Position numbers and translations under genes: made by a program. Shown here one piece after another: positions 11,349-23,400 of a DNA stretch of 64,000 nt; within the stretch, counting starts at the first letter, position 1; every line of letters begins with the position of its first letter. The DNA comes from Gadus chalcogrammus (lineage: Eukaryota > Chordata > Actinopteri > Gadiformes > Gadidae), in contig NC_079412.1 of assembly GCF_026213295.1 (NCBI RefSeq), positions 19,253,627 to 19,317,626 on the forward strand, written 5' to 3'. A model generated the notes under the pieces. That model did no database searches. It saw nothing but the letters and a program-made list of their open reading frames with translations, and was not told the DNA's origin.

Positions 11349-13000
11349 GGGATCAAACACACACTAAAACACGCAATGCGCCTCTTTCATTGCTAAGGAC
11401 TTATCTCCACTGATAATAGATGAAAGCTCTTTCTATTAAGTGATCTATCATGCCACAATAACCAGCTTACAGCAAGAGGTCATTTAAAACTCCTCATTTT
11501 TTATTTTGATTGCTGCTCTTAACTCAACCATAACAACATTCAGGTTGTGCCCAAGTGCTCCTTTATATATACTCCGACTCTGACTTCAAAGTCGTTGATG
11601 TTGGACCACTTGACCTGTTTTGATGCTGGGGGGTGAATTCTGGCCTGAATGCTCAGTGTTCCACATCCGTAGCACGGGGACCTTGACCTGCGGAGCTGAA
11701 GGAATAGAGAGAGGAAGAGGGCTGGGACGCGGGGAACAGACAGTCTAAAAGGGGCTGAGTGAGTCTGCCCAGACTCACTCAGAGAGTTCACCTAATGGCT
11801 CCACATGCGAAGGAGAGAATGTTCCACCATGAATGGTTAACTAGGGTCGACCTAGGACACGTCAGCCATGTGAACAGACCAACTGGCCTTATAAGAAGCA
11901 GGAGTCCTCCGTTTACATTCCACCACGTTGCCCTTGGCTTCCATTATACATAACGCTGCTTATGGAAATAAAGCCACACTGCAGATTAATCACACGCAAT
12001 CTATTCTATTTATCTATTTACCCCTCTCTGCACCAATGCATAGGGCCATATAGTAATTTATTCTTTAATACAAAATACTTATTATTGTGGCTGCGACATC
12101 ACAGCAAATTGCTGATTGATGACTATATAGCCTACGATACTCTGTTCTCAATGTGTACTATAGTAGGCTATAGTATAGTATACCATATACTATAACGGTC
12201 CTCTGCCCAATGTAATCGGAGGCTGTTTATTTACCATCATCCATCAGTGATAATGGTAACGTAACCTCTTTCAGGGTATCCTGTATCTCTGTGTGTCGGA
12301 CACAGCTGCTTCCTGTTGCCTCACCTCTGTGTTAACCTACTGTCTTGGTCAGCAGATTCTCAGAAGCTGATCAGATAATAATAATGATAACGGGACCATC
12401 TATCGATTACAATAGGAACCTCATGCTTTCTCTCACACGGACCGCTCCGGGAAGGTCATAGAGCAGGCTTATCCGGACAGAACGCTCTGGCAAGGTTGTG
12501 GTGCCTTGCTCAAGGACATGGAGAGGGCCACATCACAGGGGCCTGTCATTGGCATCAGGGCTTCGGACTACAAAGAGCCCCTTTAAGGGCCGTCCGGCGT
12601 CACCGTTCCTTCCCTCTCCCTCGTCTTGTGTGGTGTATTTTGTCTTCTGGGGTACTTGGTTTATTTTTCCCAGTTTTTATCAAACAAAATAGATGAATAT
12701 AGTATAAAATAGATATATATTGATTTGTTCAAATTAAATAGAAAGAAACACGGCTCGATGTTGCCTACATTTATTTGTGACTTCTTGTCGCAGGCTGTAA
12801 ATCAGAAATGTGAAAACACATTTCTAATATAGTTATTTACTTTGAGGAGCGTTGCATTGAGGCTTTTTCAGTGACAGCTTTCTATTTTTATTTCTACCGC
12901 GTCCCCGTGCTTCATCTAATTTCCCTTTGTTTTGGTGTAAACATTTCTTCCCTTTTTTTGGGGGTTGAAAACTCAATTACTCAGGCCTTCGGAGGGCTCC
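11349..13000. other. unique non-coding DNA, no gene seen
   Basis: AT-rich from 11960 to 12240 and 12690 to 12900, mixed elsewhere. It contains the alternative hairpins at 12126-12194. TCTCGTCTTG-type sequence near 12610-12640 gives short frames without any domain. Confidence 0.5.
12126..12194. repeat. two AT-rich inverted repeats side by side
   Basis: TATAGCCTAC (12126-12135) pairs with GTAGGCTATA (12163-12172). Directly after it, TATAGTATA (12174-12182) pairs with TATACTATA (12186-12194) around CCA. The first has a 27-nt loop and the second a 3-nt loop. They may be a remnant of a small inverted-repeat element, or chance in AT-rich DNA. Confidence 0.8.
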
Positions 13001-13009
13001 ATAAAGACG

Positions 13010-13500
13010 GAGCAACTCCGTATCTGTACTTTTCCCGCCCTCTCCGGAGCAGATAGCCGGCCGGGCCCCTAATGTATTCAGGCCCGGCGTCGCTCCCTCT
13101 GTTAATCACGCAGAGTGGAGCTAAACGGCCCACATCAGCAGAGCCTGGAGTGGCCTAAAACACATGGGCCTTATTTATCGAGGTGTGTTTTTGTTTTCAG
13201 AGGCTCACTAATGCATTCAAATGAGGGCGCATCAAGCCAAAGTCACCGCTAGTTGCGTTGGGAACGCGGCCGGCGGCGGGCCGCTCTTTGTGCCCGGTCT
13301 CCCATGGCTTCTTATGCGCTCACGCCGCCGTCAATTGATCTCATTCAGAGCTGGCTTTTCTTTCAGGCATTGTGGCGGCGCCGGCCCGCTTTTGACTGAG
13401 GGAAAAGAATGGCTTGTCAAGGTCAGAGCCTTTGCGCTAATTAGCGTTCAGCGCTAAAGCCGCGGCGGCTGACGCCGATGCCCTTCACCCTGGAGGCCCG
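13010..13500. promoter_or_regulatory. CpG-rich candidate regulatory block with palindromic homeodomain site
   Basis: The block is GC- and CpG-rich compared with its flanks (for example GGAACGCGGCCGGCGGCGGGCC near 13260). It also contains AT words such as CGCTAATTAGCG, a perfect 12-bp palindrome at 13435-13446 with TAATTA in its centre, followed 3 bp later by AGCGCT. GTTAATCACGCAG lies near 13102 and GTCAATTGATCTCATT near 13330. There is no coding frame with domain features. It could be an enhancer or a distant promoter. Confidence 0.3.
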
Positions 13501-13675
13501 GTGGCATTATGTCCATGCATGTGGGTTGTGTTTCTATCATGTTCACCTTGCCCTTTCTCTCCCCTGCCCCGTCATCAGATCCCCTCTCTATCACGCCACA
13601 GCCCTGAATCAACCGGATCGGGGCAGTCGTTTGTGACAAGCACACAGTTAAAAATATATAAAAGAGAAGAGGGGA

Positions 13676-13790
13676 AGGCAATGGTGATGGAGAGAGCGGG
13701 AGATAGAGACAGAGAGAGGGGTAAAGATGGATACAAAGAGAGGGAGGACCGACAGAGGGATAGACGTAGATGCAAGGAGAGAGAGAGAGT

Positions 13791-13870
<80 letters not shown>

Positions 13871-14008
13871 TAAAGGTATATACAGAGAGAGAGATGAGAC
13901 AGAGAGAGGGGTAAAGATAGATACAATGAGAGAGAGAGGGATAAAGGTAGATGCAAGGAGAGAGAGAGCGAGGTAGAGGTAGCTACAGAGAGAGAGAGAG
14001 AGAGATGG
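13676..14008. repeat. complex (GA)n array with interspersed minisatellite units
   Basis: An almost pure GA tract (about 13776-13870) is flanked by units resembling GRTAAAGRTRGATRCAA. Copies start near 13721, 13761, 13871, 13911, 13941 and 13973. The neighbouring pair near 13721/13761 recurs near 13911/13941, at offsets of 190 and about 180 bp, which suggests duplication of a larger block. One strand is nearly all purine, so triplex (H-DNA) formation is possible. Long frames over it (RERE or LSLS) are repeat translations. Confidence 0.9.
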
Positions 14009-15395
14009 GAGGTGGCGGTGAGCGTTAGCATCCCAGTGGGCCTGGTGTGCTTGTTATAGCATGAGATCAGACGTAGCGAGTATAGGGAGACAAAGACAAG
14101 GTGAAAGGGAGCCGGAGTGAGTTGGCAGATAAGAGCTTGAAACAAGACATTTGACTGACTAATTACTGTTACACAAAACGCAAAAGGCAAAAGTTCAGTT
14201 ATATCTTTGGGGGTAATTTTAGGCCCTTCATTTAGGAACAGCAATTTCCTCCAGCTCTTCCTCTGAACTGTATTGCCGCGGAATCATTACACTAATTCAT
14301 CATCCTTGACTTCTTCATGTTTTCTGCGGCACTAGTAGTGGAAATGGCCCTTTTAATTGCTAGCCATAGAATTACGGAAAAAGAAAGTACTTTTAATTTA
14401 AAAGTCCTGTTTGTTGATCCTCCAACTTTGCTTACAATTACGCTCAAAGAGTGGTGTTAATTTTACGGGGCTAACTACACGCATTCACAGTCTGCATTTA
14501 ATCCTTTGCAGGCATTCTGTTGATCATTTGGTTTATTCGTAACTATCTGACTGCTCTGTTGCAACGTTTCTACATGAATGATTAATATCATCACACAGGG
14601 CGTCCACACATATTGCCCGTGTGAACATTACAGTCAGTGAAGCCCCAGCTCTACATGCTATTCTTATCCCTAGGTATTGACCCTATAGGCTTCAACATCA
14701 TACTTGCCTAGGAATAATTCTGGTGAATCATATTTAACTGCGCTCCCATGCCCACTAGCATAGTCCCCTATTGTTGTTATTAAACATGTCTCATATGTAT
14801 TCCACCTCTGTAACACTTTGCTGGTAGCTGTGAAGGAGATATGTTAACAAGTGTGCTCTCCAAGCAGCATCCATATGGATGCCTTCACCCCGTTCCAGTC
14901 TGGGTATTGGTAACCCACAGACAGCCATGACGCTCGCCCCCATTATTTTTTTGTTTATTATGTATTTATGCTCTAAGCCCGAGATTTGTAGAGATCACAT
15001 GCAACTGTTTTGGCATGGATCAGTGCTTAACTTTGGCACACCAACGCCTCTATCACACCCGGATACTTGGTCTCATCACGCTGTTCTGTTTTCCTCATCG
15101 GCAATACATCCCCCTCTCCTACCCCCCCCACCCCCTCTTTTTTCTCCTGATCTTTTATCTTTTTACTTCCTCTCACGTCTCCCCCCTTTAAATCCCCTTC
15201 TGCATGCTGTGATGAGCTGCAGTCTTTTTCTGAAAATTTGATCGGTTCACTCATTGGTCAAAGGGCATTTTCAGCTTTATTAGCCAAATCCACTGGCTTA
15301 AGGAAATCGGCCTCATCAGATGCACGGCACCTTCCTCCCTTAACCCATTTTACTCAGCCACATTTATGTCTTACATTGAGAAAGTCGGTCTCTTT
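14009..15395. other. unique non-coding DNA, no gene seen
   Basis: Mixed to AT-rich. The part at 14330-14600 carries TTTTAATTGCTAGCC, CTTTTAATTTAAAAG and GATTAATATCATC and could be regulatory. A pyrimidine-rich patch lies at 15105-15195. Confidence 0.45.
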
Positions 15396-15960
15396 GAACT
15401 TGTGATGACTTTTTGTGGGTATTTGTATTTACTTCTAATTGCTTTTAGTAACGGGTAATAGATTAGCGTTACAGAGCCTTTACATTAGATTAGATGGTGG
15501 GAGCCTCTTCCCTTTTAACTGGACTTGATGAAGTCTCATGTGTTGGATAGCACCGTGGAGGGAAATAATAATGTTCAGCTAATGCAGTGGGGCAGGTTTC
15601 CATATTAAACCTATTACAAGAGAATTCCATCGTAGTAGCGGACACTGTAGTTACACTACTTTACTATTTCAAACTTTAGAATGGGTCAAAAGGTCAAAAG
15701 TGAATCCAACAGTGTGATTTTAGTGCCACATTTCACCCATAGAAAGAGTTTGAGGATGGAAGCAATTCACATGGCAATTGTAGACAAACTAAGATCATGA
15801 TTAAGTGAAGTGCCAAGTTATCCGAAGTAACTTTTAACTCAGGCAAAGTAATTAAGGCTCTTAATATCGGCTAATTACTTTCATTCGGCTAATTCAAAGG
15901 CTCTTCATTATGTGGTGAAGCTAGCCTCATCTTGCTCACATCAACGTATCAGGTATTATT
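15396..15960. promoter_or_regulatory. candidate regulatory element with repeated TCGGCTAATT
   Basis: TCGGCTAATT occurs at 15867-15876 and again at 15885-15894, an 18-bp period. Both lie between two copies of AAGGCTCTT (15854-15862 and 15898-15906). CTAATTGC, GTAATAGATTAGC and AGTAATTAAGG lie upstream. Nested direct repeats of homeodomain-type sites fit an enhancer. No coding frame is present. Confidence 0.25.
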
Positions 15961-17099
15961 TAAGGAGAGCTCCCTACCACCACCCACATAATGATTGGAC
16001 CGGGCTGAAAGGAGCAGCGCGGTGGGGTTCAGCCATTCGATTGTGATGCAGCTGCTCAGAATACCGACAGGTCAGAGTTACAGATTTGCGCTTACATAAA
16101 CATTAACAACAGCAGCAGTGGCGGAGGCTATCATAGCCAAGTATCTATAACAGTCAAGTACTACTAGGCACATCCTACGTGCAACCAATACTATGTCACA
16201 CGCACAAGCACTACTCGGCATCGCCGTATCGGCGGACAGCTGAATGTTCCATCAATCTCAGCTGCAAATGAGTGGTGTACTTAAAGGGCTCCACTCACAT
16301 CTATTGTGCACTTAAGCAACTGCTACCACTGCACTCTTACCCTCCTCCAAACCGCCTTCACCTGTATAGATCTCTATATACGGGGCACTAAGGGCTCCCT
16401 GCTTGGCGTCAGCACACAGACGTTACACTGAAAATAATATTCAAATTTCAAAGTTATGTTTTGTAAAAAGGATAATTCATTTATTTACATTTATTAACAT
16501 TTAGTCTGAATTTTGACATTTGTGGACATCTTTTGTACACATAAATCTGGGATTCTGTGTCATACTGAATTGACAGCACAGACCCAAAGTCCAAATGTAA
16601 TTGCTATCTACTCTCTGGAAGCAAAATCTACATTTACAGAATTGCCTTGCTCTGGAGCAGTTTCGGGGCAGACTAGGTGAAGCATGCAAATCTGTTAATG
16701 CCAATGGGCAAATATAAGGGAGACAACAGTTAAAAAATAAATAAAGGATTGTTATGCCATTTTAACTCTTTAAAACCCGAAAAACCGTCCAGTAAAAGCA
16801 GCACATGTGTGCCAGGGCAGCCCCCAGAGGACCACTGCAGGTGCTTTTAGGGAGACTCTAATGAGAGAGCCACTTGACGTGGACTGCAGGATGGAGAGCC
16901 CAAGAGGCCCAACATGACCCATGGTGCCAGACTGGTACTGCGGTGTGGCAGAACCTTTCAATTATTTATTTGTTTCATAACAACTTTATTTTAGTTTAGA
17001 GGTCCATTGAACCCACTGTTTATGCTGGAGTTTGAACCCTGTGAGATTTAAGAAATTGGTGAGAGAGTTCTAGGATAGAGGGGGGCGTGTGACCACTTT
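15961..17099. other. unique non-coding DNA, no gene seen
   Basis: Mixed sequence, AT-rich around 16430-16520. The piece at 16740-16970 (ending in AACTCTTTAAAACCCG on its left side) has the look of an old dispersed repeat, but I cannot assign a family. Confidence 0.4.
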
Positions 17100-17265
17100 A
17101 TGATATTTCTTTAGTACCTTCATTGTGAATGAGCGGTGTATATATGAAATTCGCCACACACCCTGGCGATATACTGAGAAGCTCAACCCTGAATCTGGAA
17201 ATAAACCACTGCTCGCACGGAGCTCCACACATACACACACACCTTATTATTATAAGGTGTGTTCA
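17100..17265 (+). mobile_element. possible degenerate LTR fragment (TATA box, poly(A) signal, hairpin)
   Basis: A TATATA-type box lies near 17139-17145. AATAAA follows at 17200-17205, and a perfect 11-bp hairpin comes next: ACACACCTTAT at 17237-17247 and ATAAGGTGTGT at 17252-17262, with a 4-nt loop. The order promoter, poly(A) signal, GT-rich downstream element is what a retroviral-type LTR shows. No matching second LTR, primer-binding site or gag/pol frame was seen. It could equally be a cryptic poly(A) site. Confidence 0.2.
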
Positions 17266-18160
17266 ACTATAGTTGTCCGGGAAGCCTAACCCTCGCACGG
17301 ACAGGATCATCAAATCAACGGCTTGCCAGAACAAACTCCACACACCCGCAATCACCAACAGCGTGGCTTCATACTATAAGTGTTTGAGGAGCTTAGCACT
17401 CTCCACCACTGCCGAGACAGAGCTCCTGACACCTGGCCGCCGTCGAACCTTCGCAAGACATTCATGAGGATACTTTCAGGCACCTCAGCGTCATGAAAAG
17501 ACCTTTACCGGCATTAGATTCAGAGTGCAACGTTCACATAGTGTTTTGAAGAGACTGGCAAAAACATTGGATATTGCATCTGTTTTCTCTCAGAAACGGT
17601 CTTATTTTAGTAACGGGTATAATAATGGCATATATAGACACAATGTTCACGATCATATAAGAAATATTACCACGAGAAATATTACCACAAAAAAAAATGG
17701 TTTTGGGTGTTCAGCTCCATGCTGAGAAATTAATTTGGTAGCTAAAATGAAAAGGAAATGGAAGGCTTTATGCTTATTGGTTATTCACAGTACCTTATGC
17801 TGAGAATATATATTTGGGGGATTGAATTGCCCCTACAGGTATAGTGGAAATCAGGTATTAGTATTACATTATTAAAAAAAAGTAGGATCATAATTGGGAA
17901 AAAAAGACCATCCCAGCACCCTTGTTTGAGATTATATATTTAAAAATAAGTTCAATTGCAGTTTTAACTAAAACTTTTCATTGCAGATGCAATCATTTAA
18001 GGTTAATAGCAAACCATAACATTTGCGATTTTAATCTAGAGAGATTAATCTGCCCATTTTAACTGTTGTCTGTGATTGAAGAAGTCTTGAGTTTCTGAAG
18101 TACATTTTAATCTCCCTTTATTATGTTCTGAAGATGGATATAATTGATACCCTTATCCCG
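17266..18160. other. AT-rich non-coding DNA, no gene seen
   Basis: The 17270-17470 part is CpG-containing and mixed; the rest is AT-rich. It holds a 15-bp tandem duplication at 17661-17688. Nothing else can be supported. Confidence 0.45.
17661..17688. repeat. two-copy 15-bp tandem repeat
   Basis: GAAATATTACCAC occurs at 17661-17673 and again at 17676-17688. The period of 15 is a multiple of three, so a short open frame across it stays open, but nothing suggests it is translated. Confidence 0.9.
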
Positions 18161-18207
18161 ATGTGATATCATGATATATTATCACATGATGTGTGTATCA
18201 TACACAC
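18161..18207. repeat. two consecutive AT-rich hairpins
   Basis: ATGTGATA (18161-18168) pairs with TATCACAT (18180-18187). Then GTGTGTA (18191-18197) pairs with TACACAC (18201-18207) around TCA. The stems are short. Confidence 0.85.
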
Positions 18208-20120
18208 AATTATCACTCCACAATGCAAGGCTGTTTGTTTTATGTTGATAGCTGTGTGGCATCATTAATTGATTGAGGTGGCCATATGATAGGTGAGGAA
18301 ATTGAACCCACAGAGGAAAAGGCATTTGTTTTGGATGAACACAGACTGTCTGGCTCGCTGTTTAAACCCTCTCAGAGGCTTTGGGCAGGTGGGGGAAGAA
18401 AGCGCTTATCCGTCTTCATCGTAATATCAAGGTCATGGATGGGTAGCTGAGCTAATCTCCTTCTCTCATATCTCTTATGGAGCGGGAGAGCTGGCAGGCT
18501 TTGCACGCATTAAGCCCTCTCCAGCCAAATACAGAATATGACGTCTGCTCACCACACAAGACAATATGGAGACTGGAGACACCGAAAATAATATTCCCTC
18601 CTATTTGGATACAATGACAAATCTGTGTATATTGCTGCACACATCCACACCCGGACAACATCTGCTAACTCCGAAAAGAGATAATCTGTGCGTGCATATT
18701 GGGGTTCTGCGCCCAGTCTATATTATGTGCAGCATCTGCCTCATTATGCATGGAAGAAACCGTTTTAAGGACATATCTTATTTCAAAGCGGCGGATCCTT
18801 ATCACCCTATTAAATATCATGCCAGATGATGTGATGTCCAAGATCAAAACACAAAAGGTATATAGGAAGGGTGATGGCCACAAATGGTTGGAACAGGCAC
18901 AAGGTCTTGTCCTCATTGTTCATTAGTGTCCTGAAAACGTAATTAACAAGGCTTTAAAACACAGCTTTTATAGATCACCTGCTGTCCCCCAATATCATTT
19001 TTGTGATGGCTCAGCGGAATACAAAGAGAAGCATTGATGCTAAAGTTTGGCACCCAAACGCCTTGCAGGATCAGTAACTCTCCAATTAGAGTCGTATCTC
19101 TCAGTCCAGCGCTCGGCACCAGAGGCCTGAGTGCAGAACCCAAAGCTTGTATTGTCTCTTTGAAAAGGGAACATTTCTTTATAATAAGGCTGTGGCCTAA
19201 AGATAAACAGCCTGATTGCACTCGTGTCACTCATAGCTCAGACACGGGCGTGTAGATGAACACTGTGGTACGGAGGGAGGCCTGAAGTCTTGGTACAACA
19301 ATGAAAAGTGTGGATAGTTTTCATCATAATGTAGGAAAATGAAAGGGCCATAATATTCCTCTAAAGTTTGAAGACACCCAGGCCTTCATCACACACTCCC
19401 GTTACAGGGCACAGCGGCTCCTTTCATCATTGGCCCCTGCTGCGCCATGAGCCTACGCCTTCTCAAAATTCACAAATATATTTGTCATGTCCGGGCCAGG
19501 TAAATATTATCATCCAACAAGCAAACAAACAGTCTTTGTGTGGCAGATAAAGGCAAAGCGTGTGCTGAGGTTAATGGGACCGGGCTATTAGCATTGTCAC
19601 TCAGTCTGCCAGGTCTGACAGTGGAGCTCAGTCTGAGGGCCTCCTTCCCTCGTCCACCTGCTTATCACCCAGATAAATTAACTCTGGCAGGAGGGTGGAA
19701 AGGTGGGGTGCAGATTCACACCTATCAGAAGACAGGAGCACCGGGCACAGATCATTGCTCTGTTGACTCTAGTTAATAGCATGGGGCCACAGTGTAGTCC
19801 CTGACAAGTCTGTCAGATTTCTGTCACAGGTGAGGTCCACCGGATTGACACGTGGGGCAAAAGAGTAAACTCTTGATAATTAAAAAAACATGCTCATGTT
19901 TGTTACCAGTGAGGATGACCTCAACGTACAAGCCTTTCCTTTTCAACCACCTGTAAACGCCAGTGTGTCTGTTTCAAAGATGGTAGAGCATGTTTTTGAT
20001 GTACAATGTCATGTAACGTGAGCTGTAAAGGAACTGTGACAGATAATAGAGTTCCCCTTTGATCAGAGTGCGTCTATGTTCACTATGCTATCTCAGAGCT
20101 ATGTTGCTAAATAGCAAGTT
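18208..20120. other. unique non-coding DNA, no gene seen
   Basis: Mixed sequence, no tandem repeats or transposon ends. Overlapping short frames on both strands at 18450-19260 and 19370-19780 show no domain. TAGCAAACCATAAC-type AT-rich words occur just upstream of this stretch, but no cluster stands out here. Confidence 0.5.
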
Positions 20121-23100
20121 CAGCAATATAATGCTGTTGGGTTGGATGTACATTTATTTATTTGTGGATTCCGTGGGCATGTCGTAAAATGTCTTTGCTA
20201 ACCTACATTATTTTGAACCAATTAGCTTGAAGGTCCTTCTTTATTAAATAGAACTTCAAAATGCAACCAGGGACGTGTTCTGGTAATGGTTCATGGGGGG
20301 GATTGTATACATTGTTTTTGTTGTGTTTATTTATTTATTTTCCATCCATTGCACTTTAAACGGGGGATATGTTAAACAGAACATTCAGTTGGGCTTAATG
20401 GACCCAGTTTGCCTTGTGGAGGCTCTCTGTTGAACTGGATGCTCATTAAAGAGTACAATGCTTTGCTTCTAAAGTTGATTAAAACATTTCTTCAAATGTA
20501 ATGCGATTAGGTTGGGGCTAAATGGTGGATTGAATAGAGGGACATTCCACAGCCTCACTGTGTACTCTTGGCAAGTTTAGAAATAAAATGATCTTGGGTA
20601 AAGTGTGACGTTGGCCGGCACCCAGAGCACATGACTGGAACGGCAAAGATTAGGGGCATGGCTAAAAGGGAAGGGTAATTGAATTCCAGGGATCCTGACG
20701 TATATTACATTGCACTGAGAGACAAGAGAAAGCTTTTCGGCCCGATGAGAGAACGACGAGGGTAGAGAGAGGTGAGTCTTTTCACCACCGCCCCCTCCCA
20801 CTTTGCTAGTGCCACTCTCAGCAAATGCGGGACCCACTGCTGTGTTAACAGTTTCTGTTCTCACGGGACGGGAGAGCCCTAACTGTCACCCACCTCCAGT
20901 TGGCTGAGGTTGGTGAAACCACTCTGCTGTGTCTTTACTTTATATTAGCAGTTTTGAGACGCCGCCCTGCCAGGAACTCTCTGCTCCACGGTGGAACACA
21001 CAGCTGAACCGACTTATCCACCGCGGGCAGGCTCTGCAAAAAAGTCACTATCAAAATGGCTTGCTAATTTCCAGAAAAATAAATACCAGCCCCGAAAACT
21101 CTGAAGGCTAACCTCCAAAGCACGAGGGTTGAGCAAAGTTCACAGAGTCAAGTCAAAGGACTATTCCATTTGGTGAAAGTGAAAATGTCCTTGTTTGTTT
21201 AAATAAACCAGTAACAAGGCAGCATAGAACATGCTGTGAAATGGGTTTTTTAAAAAGTATGGGTTCTAAATGTGCTTTGCAGATTGCCAACTCCAGGGAG
21301 CTGCCCTTTATACCCTTTAAAAAGCCTTGTACTGCCAGGCGCTCCCACAGTAGGAAGAGGATACGGTTTGGCCCCTTTGTATTTTGATGAGTCCTATGCT
21401 TGTTTCTATGAACAACCTCGGCCCTCTGTGAGACTCTGACTCATAACATACATTTACGAACACAAAGTAAAGTGGAAAAATGTTATGCAGCCTTCAAATG
21501 ACTGTATGATTCACCAAATGACAAACTGAAGGCAGATTGACTGACCCATTGCTGTGTAAATGTTGTATGTTAAATGTTGTAAATGCGGTGTCCTTCTGAT
21601 TTCACTTATCTCAGGGGGTCTTTACAAGGAAGTTAACTTCCTATTTTTTGGCAGAAAGAAAAAAGAATCTGTCATCCATAAAAATGAAATATGCACCACG
21701 AGTCCTATTTGTTTGTTTAGCCGTTGACGGGCTGCATTTACATAATTACCTTGTACACATAAGTAGGTCGAAAACTTTGGACACTTTACAGCTACCCAAC
21801 CCCTTTGCACAGTGTTTTGGACAATTTAAGATGATCCCTAGTACATTGTTTGTCTGAAGATGTTTGAGTGTGAAAGAACCCAGAATACAGATGAGTGTTC
21901 ATCATGGAGATATGCAAATCTGTGGAGTGTTTGGATACTCTTGGACTCAGTCAACCCTGTCTCCAGTTTGGCCTTCTGCTAATGCATCTACATCCCTGTG
22001 AATTGGCGTTGGCCAAACATCTGACATTGACAGACCTGGAGAAATGTCCGGGATCAATATCTACTGGTAAATGGCAGAGAGGCATCAAGCCCGGCCCCTA
22101 AGGCCGCTCCTCCACACGACTGAGCTACTACTGTTGCATCTCACAACCTTCAGTCTCATAACAGAAGAAGTAAAGATTGCTATCTGCTGCCTTGGCAAAA
22201 GTTTCTCTGCCCTCTTTCTAAAGTTTCCTGGGAGTGAGACAGCGGATTGAGCAGAGTGGATTTTGAGGTGGGTGAGTGAAGCACAGTGGATGAGGGGAGG
22301 ATATTGAACTCTCTGTGGTGCGTGGTAACAGTCTTTACATTGAAGAGAGCGGAGAGGATCAAAGGGGGGAGGTTTAAAGGGAGGCGGGCGGAGTGCGGGC
22401 TGGTGTTCCACAGCCTCCTGTTTTGAGGCATCCAGGTATCTGCAGCGTGTATTGATGTGGCACGCCATTGTGAGTCTCTTTCCCAGCCTTATTTTCTCAT
22501 GTCCTGTTGAAGCTAAACGAGGCACGCTTCAAATACACTGATTTATCAAAGACGCCCCTTAAATTGTCTCCTCTCCTCCTCTTCTTTTTCCCCCACACAT
22601 CTCTTCTGTTCTTCTGATAAATATTGTGTCTTTCTGGCTGAAGCGCGGTAGAGGTACTTTCAGAGAGCGGCTGGTTAGAAGTAATCCCAGGAAGAGGTCG
22701 ACACAGGGAAGGCGCTGGTTAGCATTTCTTCATAGGCTCCGCAGAGAATCCGGGAAGTGAAGTCGGATGCTATTTTAGCTGCCATTGTGCGCCTTCTCCC
22801 CCCACGCTGCTTTGTGTGACCATAGGGTCTATTAAGGCGCTCAAAGGAGCCTCTTTCAAGGTGCACTACAAATGACTTTGCTCCAGAGTTCCACCTGTGT
22901 CCTCCTCTGGCCTGCCAGATAATAAAACCAAGGGCCGACTTGTCACTCAGACCAACCAAATGTGAACCTACTGTCAGTAAGTAAAAAAGAGCCGACCGCT
23001 CCCTGACACTTAACAAATGCCTGCTGACACACAGTTCGGTGTCTCCAGTCACCTTAGGGAATTTGATATCCTGACCGCGTTTAAGAGTTGAACTCCTTTC

Positions 23101-23400
23101 GTAGATATTGCTGATCCTGTCCAGTTTTCCTCAAACAAATTATTACATCCGTCAGGCAGAAATCCATACTGTATACCAGCAAATGGCCATGAGTGAACCC
23201 CAATTAAGGTCTTCAGTTGTAGGGATTAGCAACTGTATTCTATACACATTGGCACTGTGTCAAAGAAGGATACCAAAATAGCGCTCGGGGTAAACAGGGC
23301 CAGTTGAAGATTATAACGCTGGATATAATAAGGCCAGTTTCCGCTCTAATTGTGACACAGAGCCAAAGCCTTGCAATTACACTACAACACGCAGTACTGT
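20121..23400. other. unique non-coding DNA, no gene seen
   Basis: AT-rich unique sequence at 20130-20560 could be regulatory. Around 21553-21587 there is a small imperfect tandem repeat of TAAATGTTGTA. The 22085-22525 minus-strand frame (146 codons) has no domain and only mixed composition. Pyrimidine-rich at 22565-22600. Confidence 0.45.

Noticed and set aside
16740..16970. Possible old dispersed repeat
   Set aside because: The wording near AACTCTTTAAAACCCG seemed familiar, but no terminal repeats, target duplication or family could be supported.
22090..22140. tRNA-like A-box (TAGCTCAGTCG on the minus strand)
   Set aside because: The following B-box-like bases (GGCTTGATGCC) miss key positions and the spacing is too short; no cloverleaf can be drawn. 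Possibly a decayed SINE head, but unsupported.
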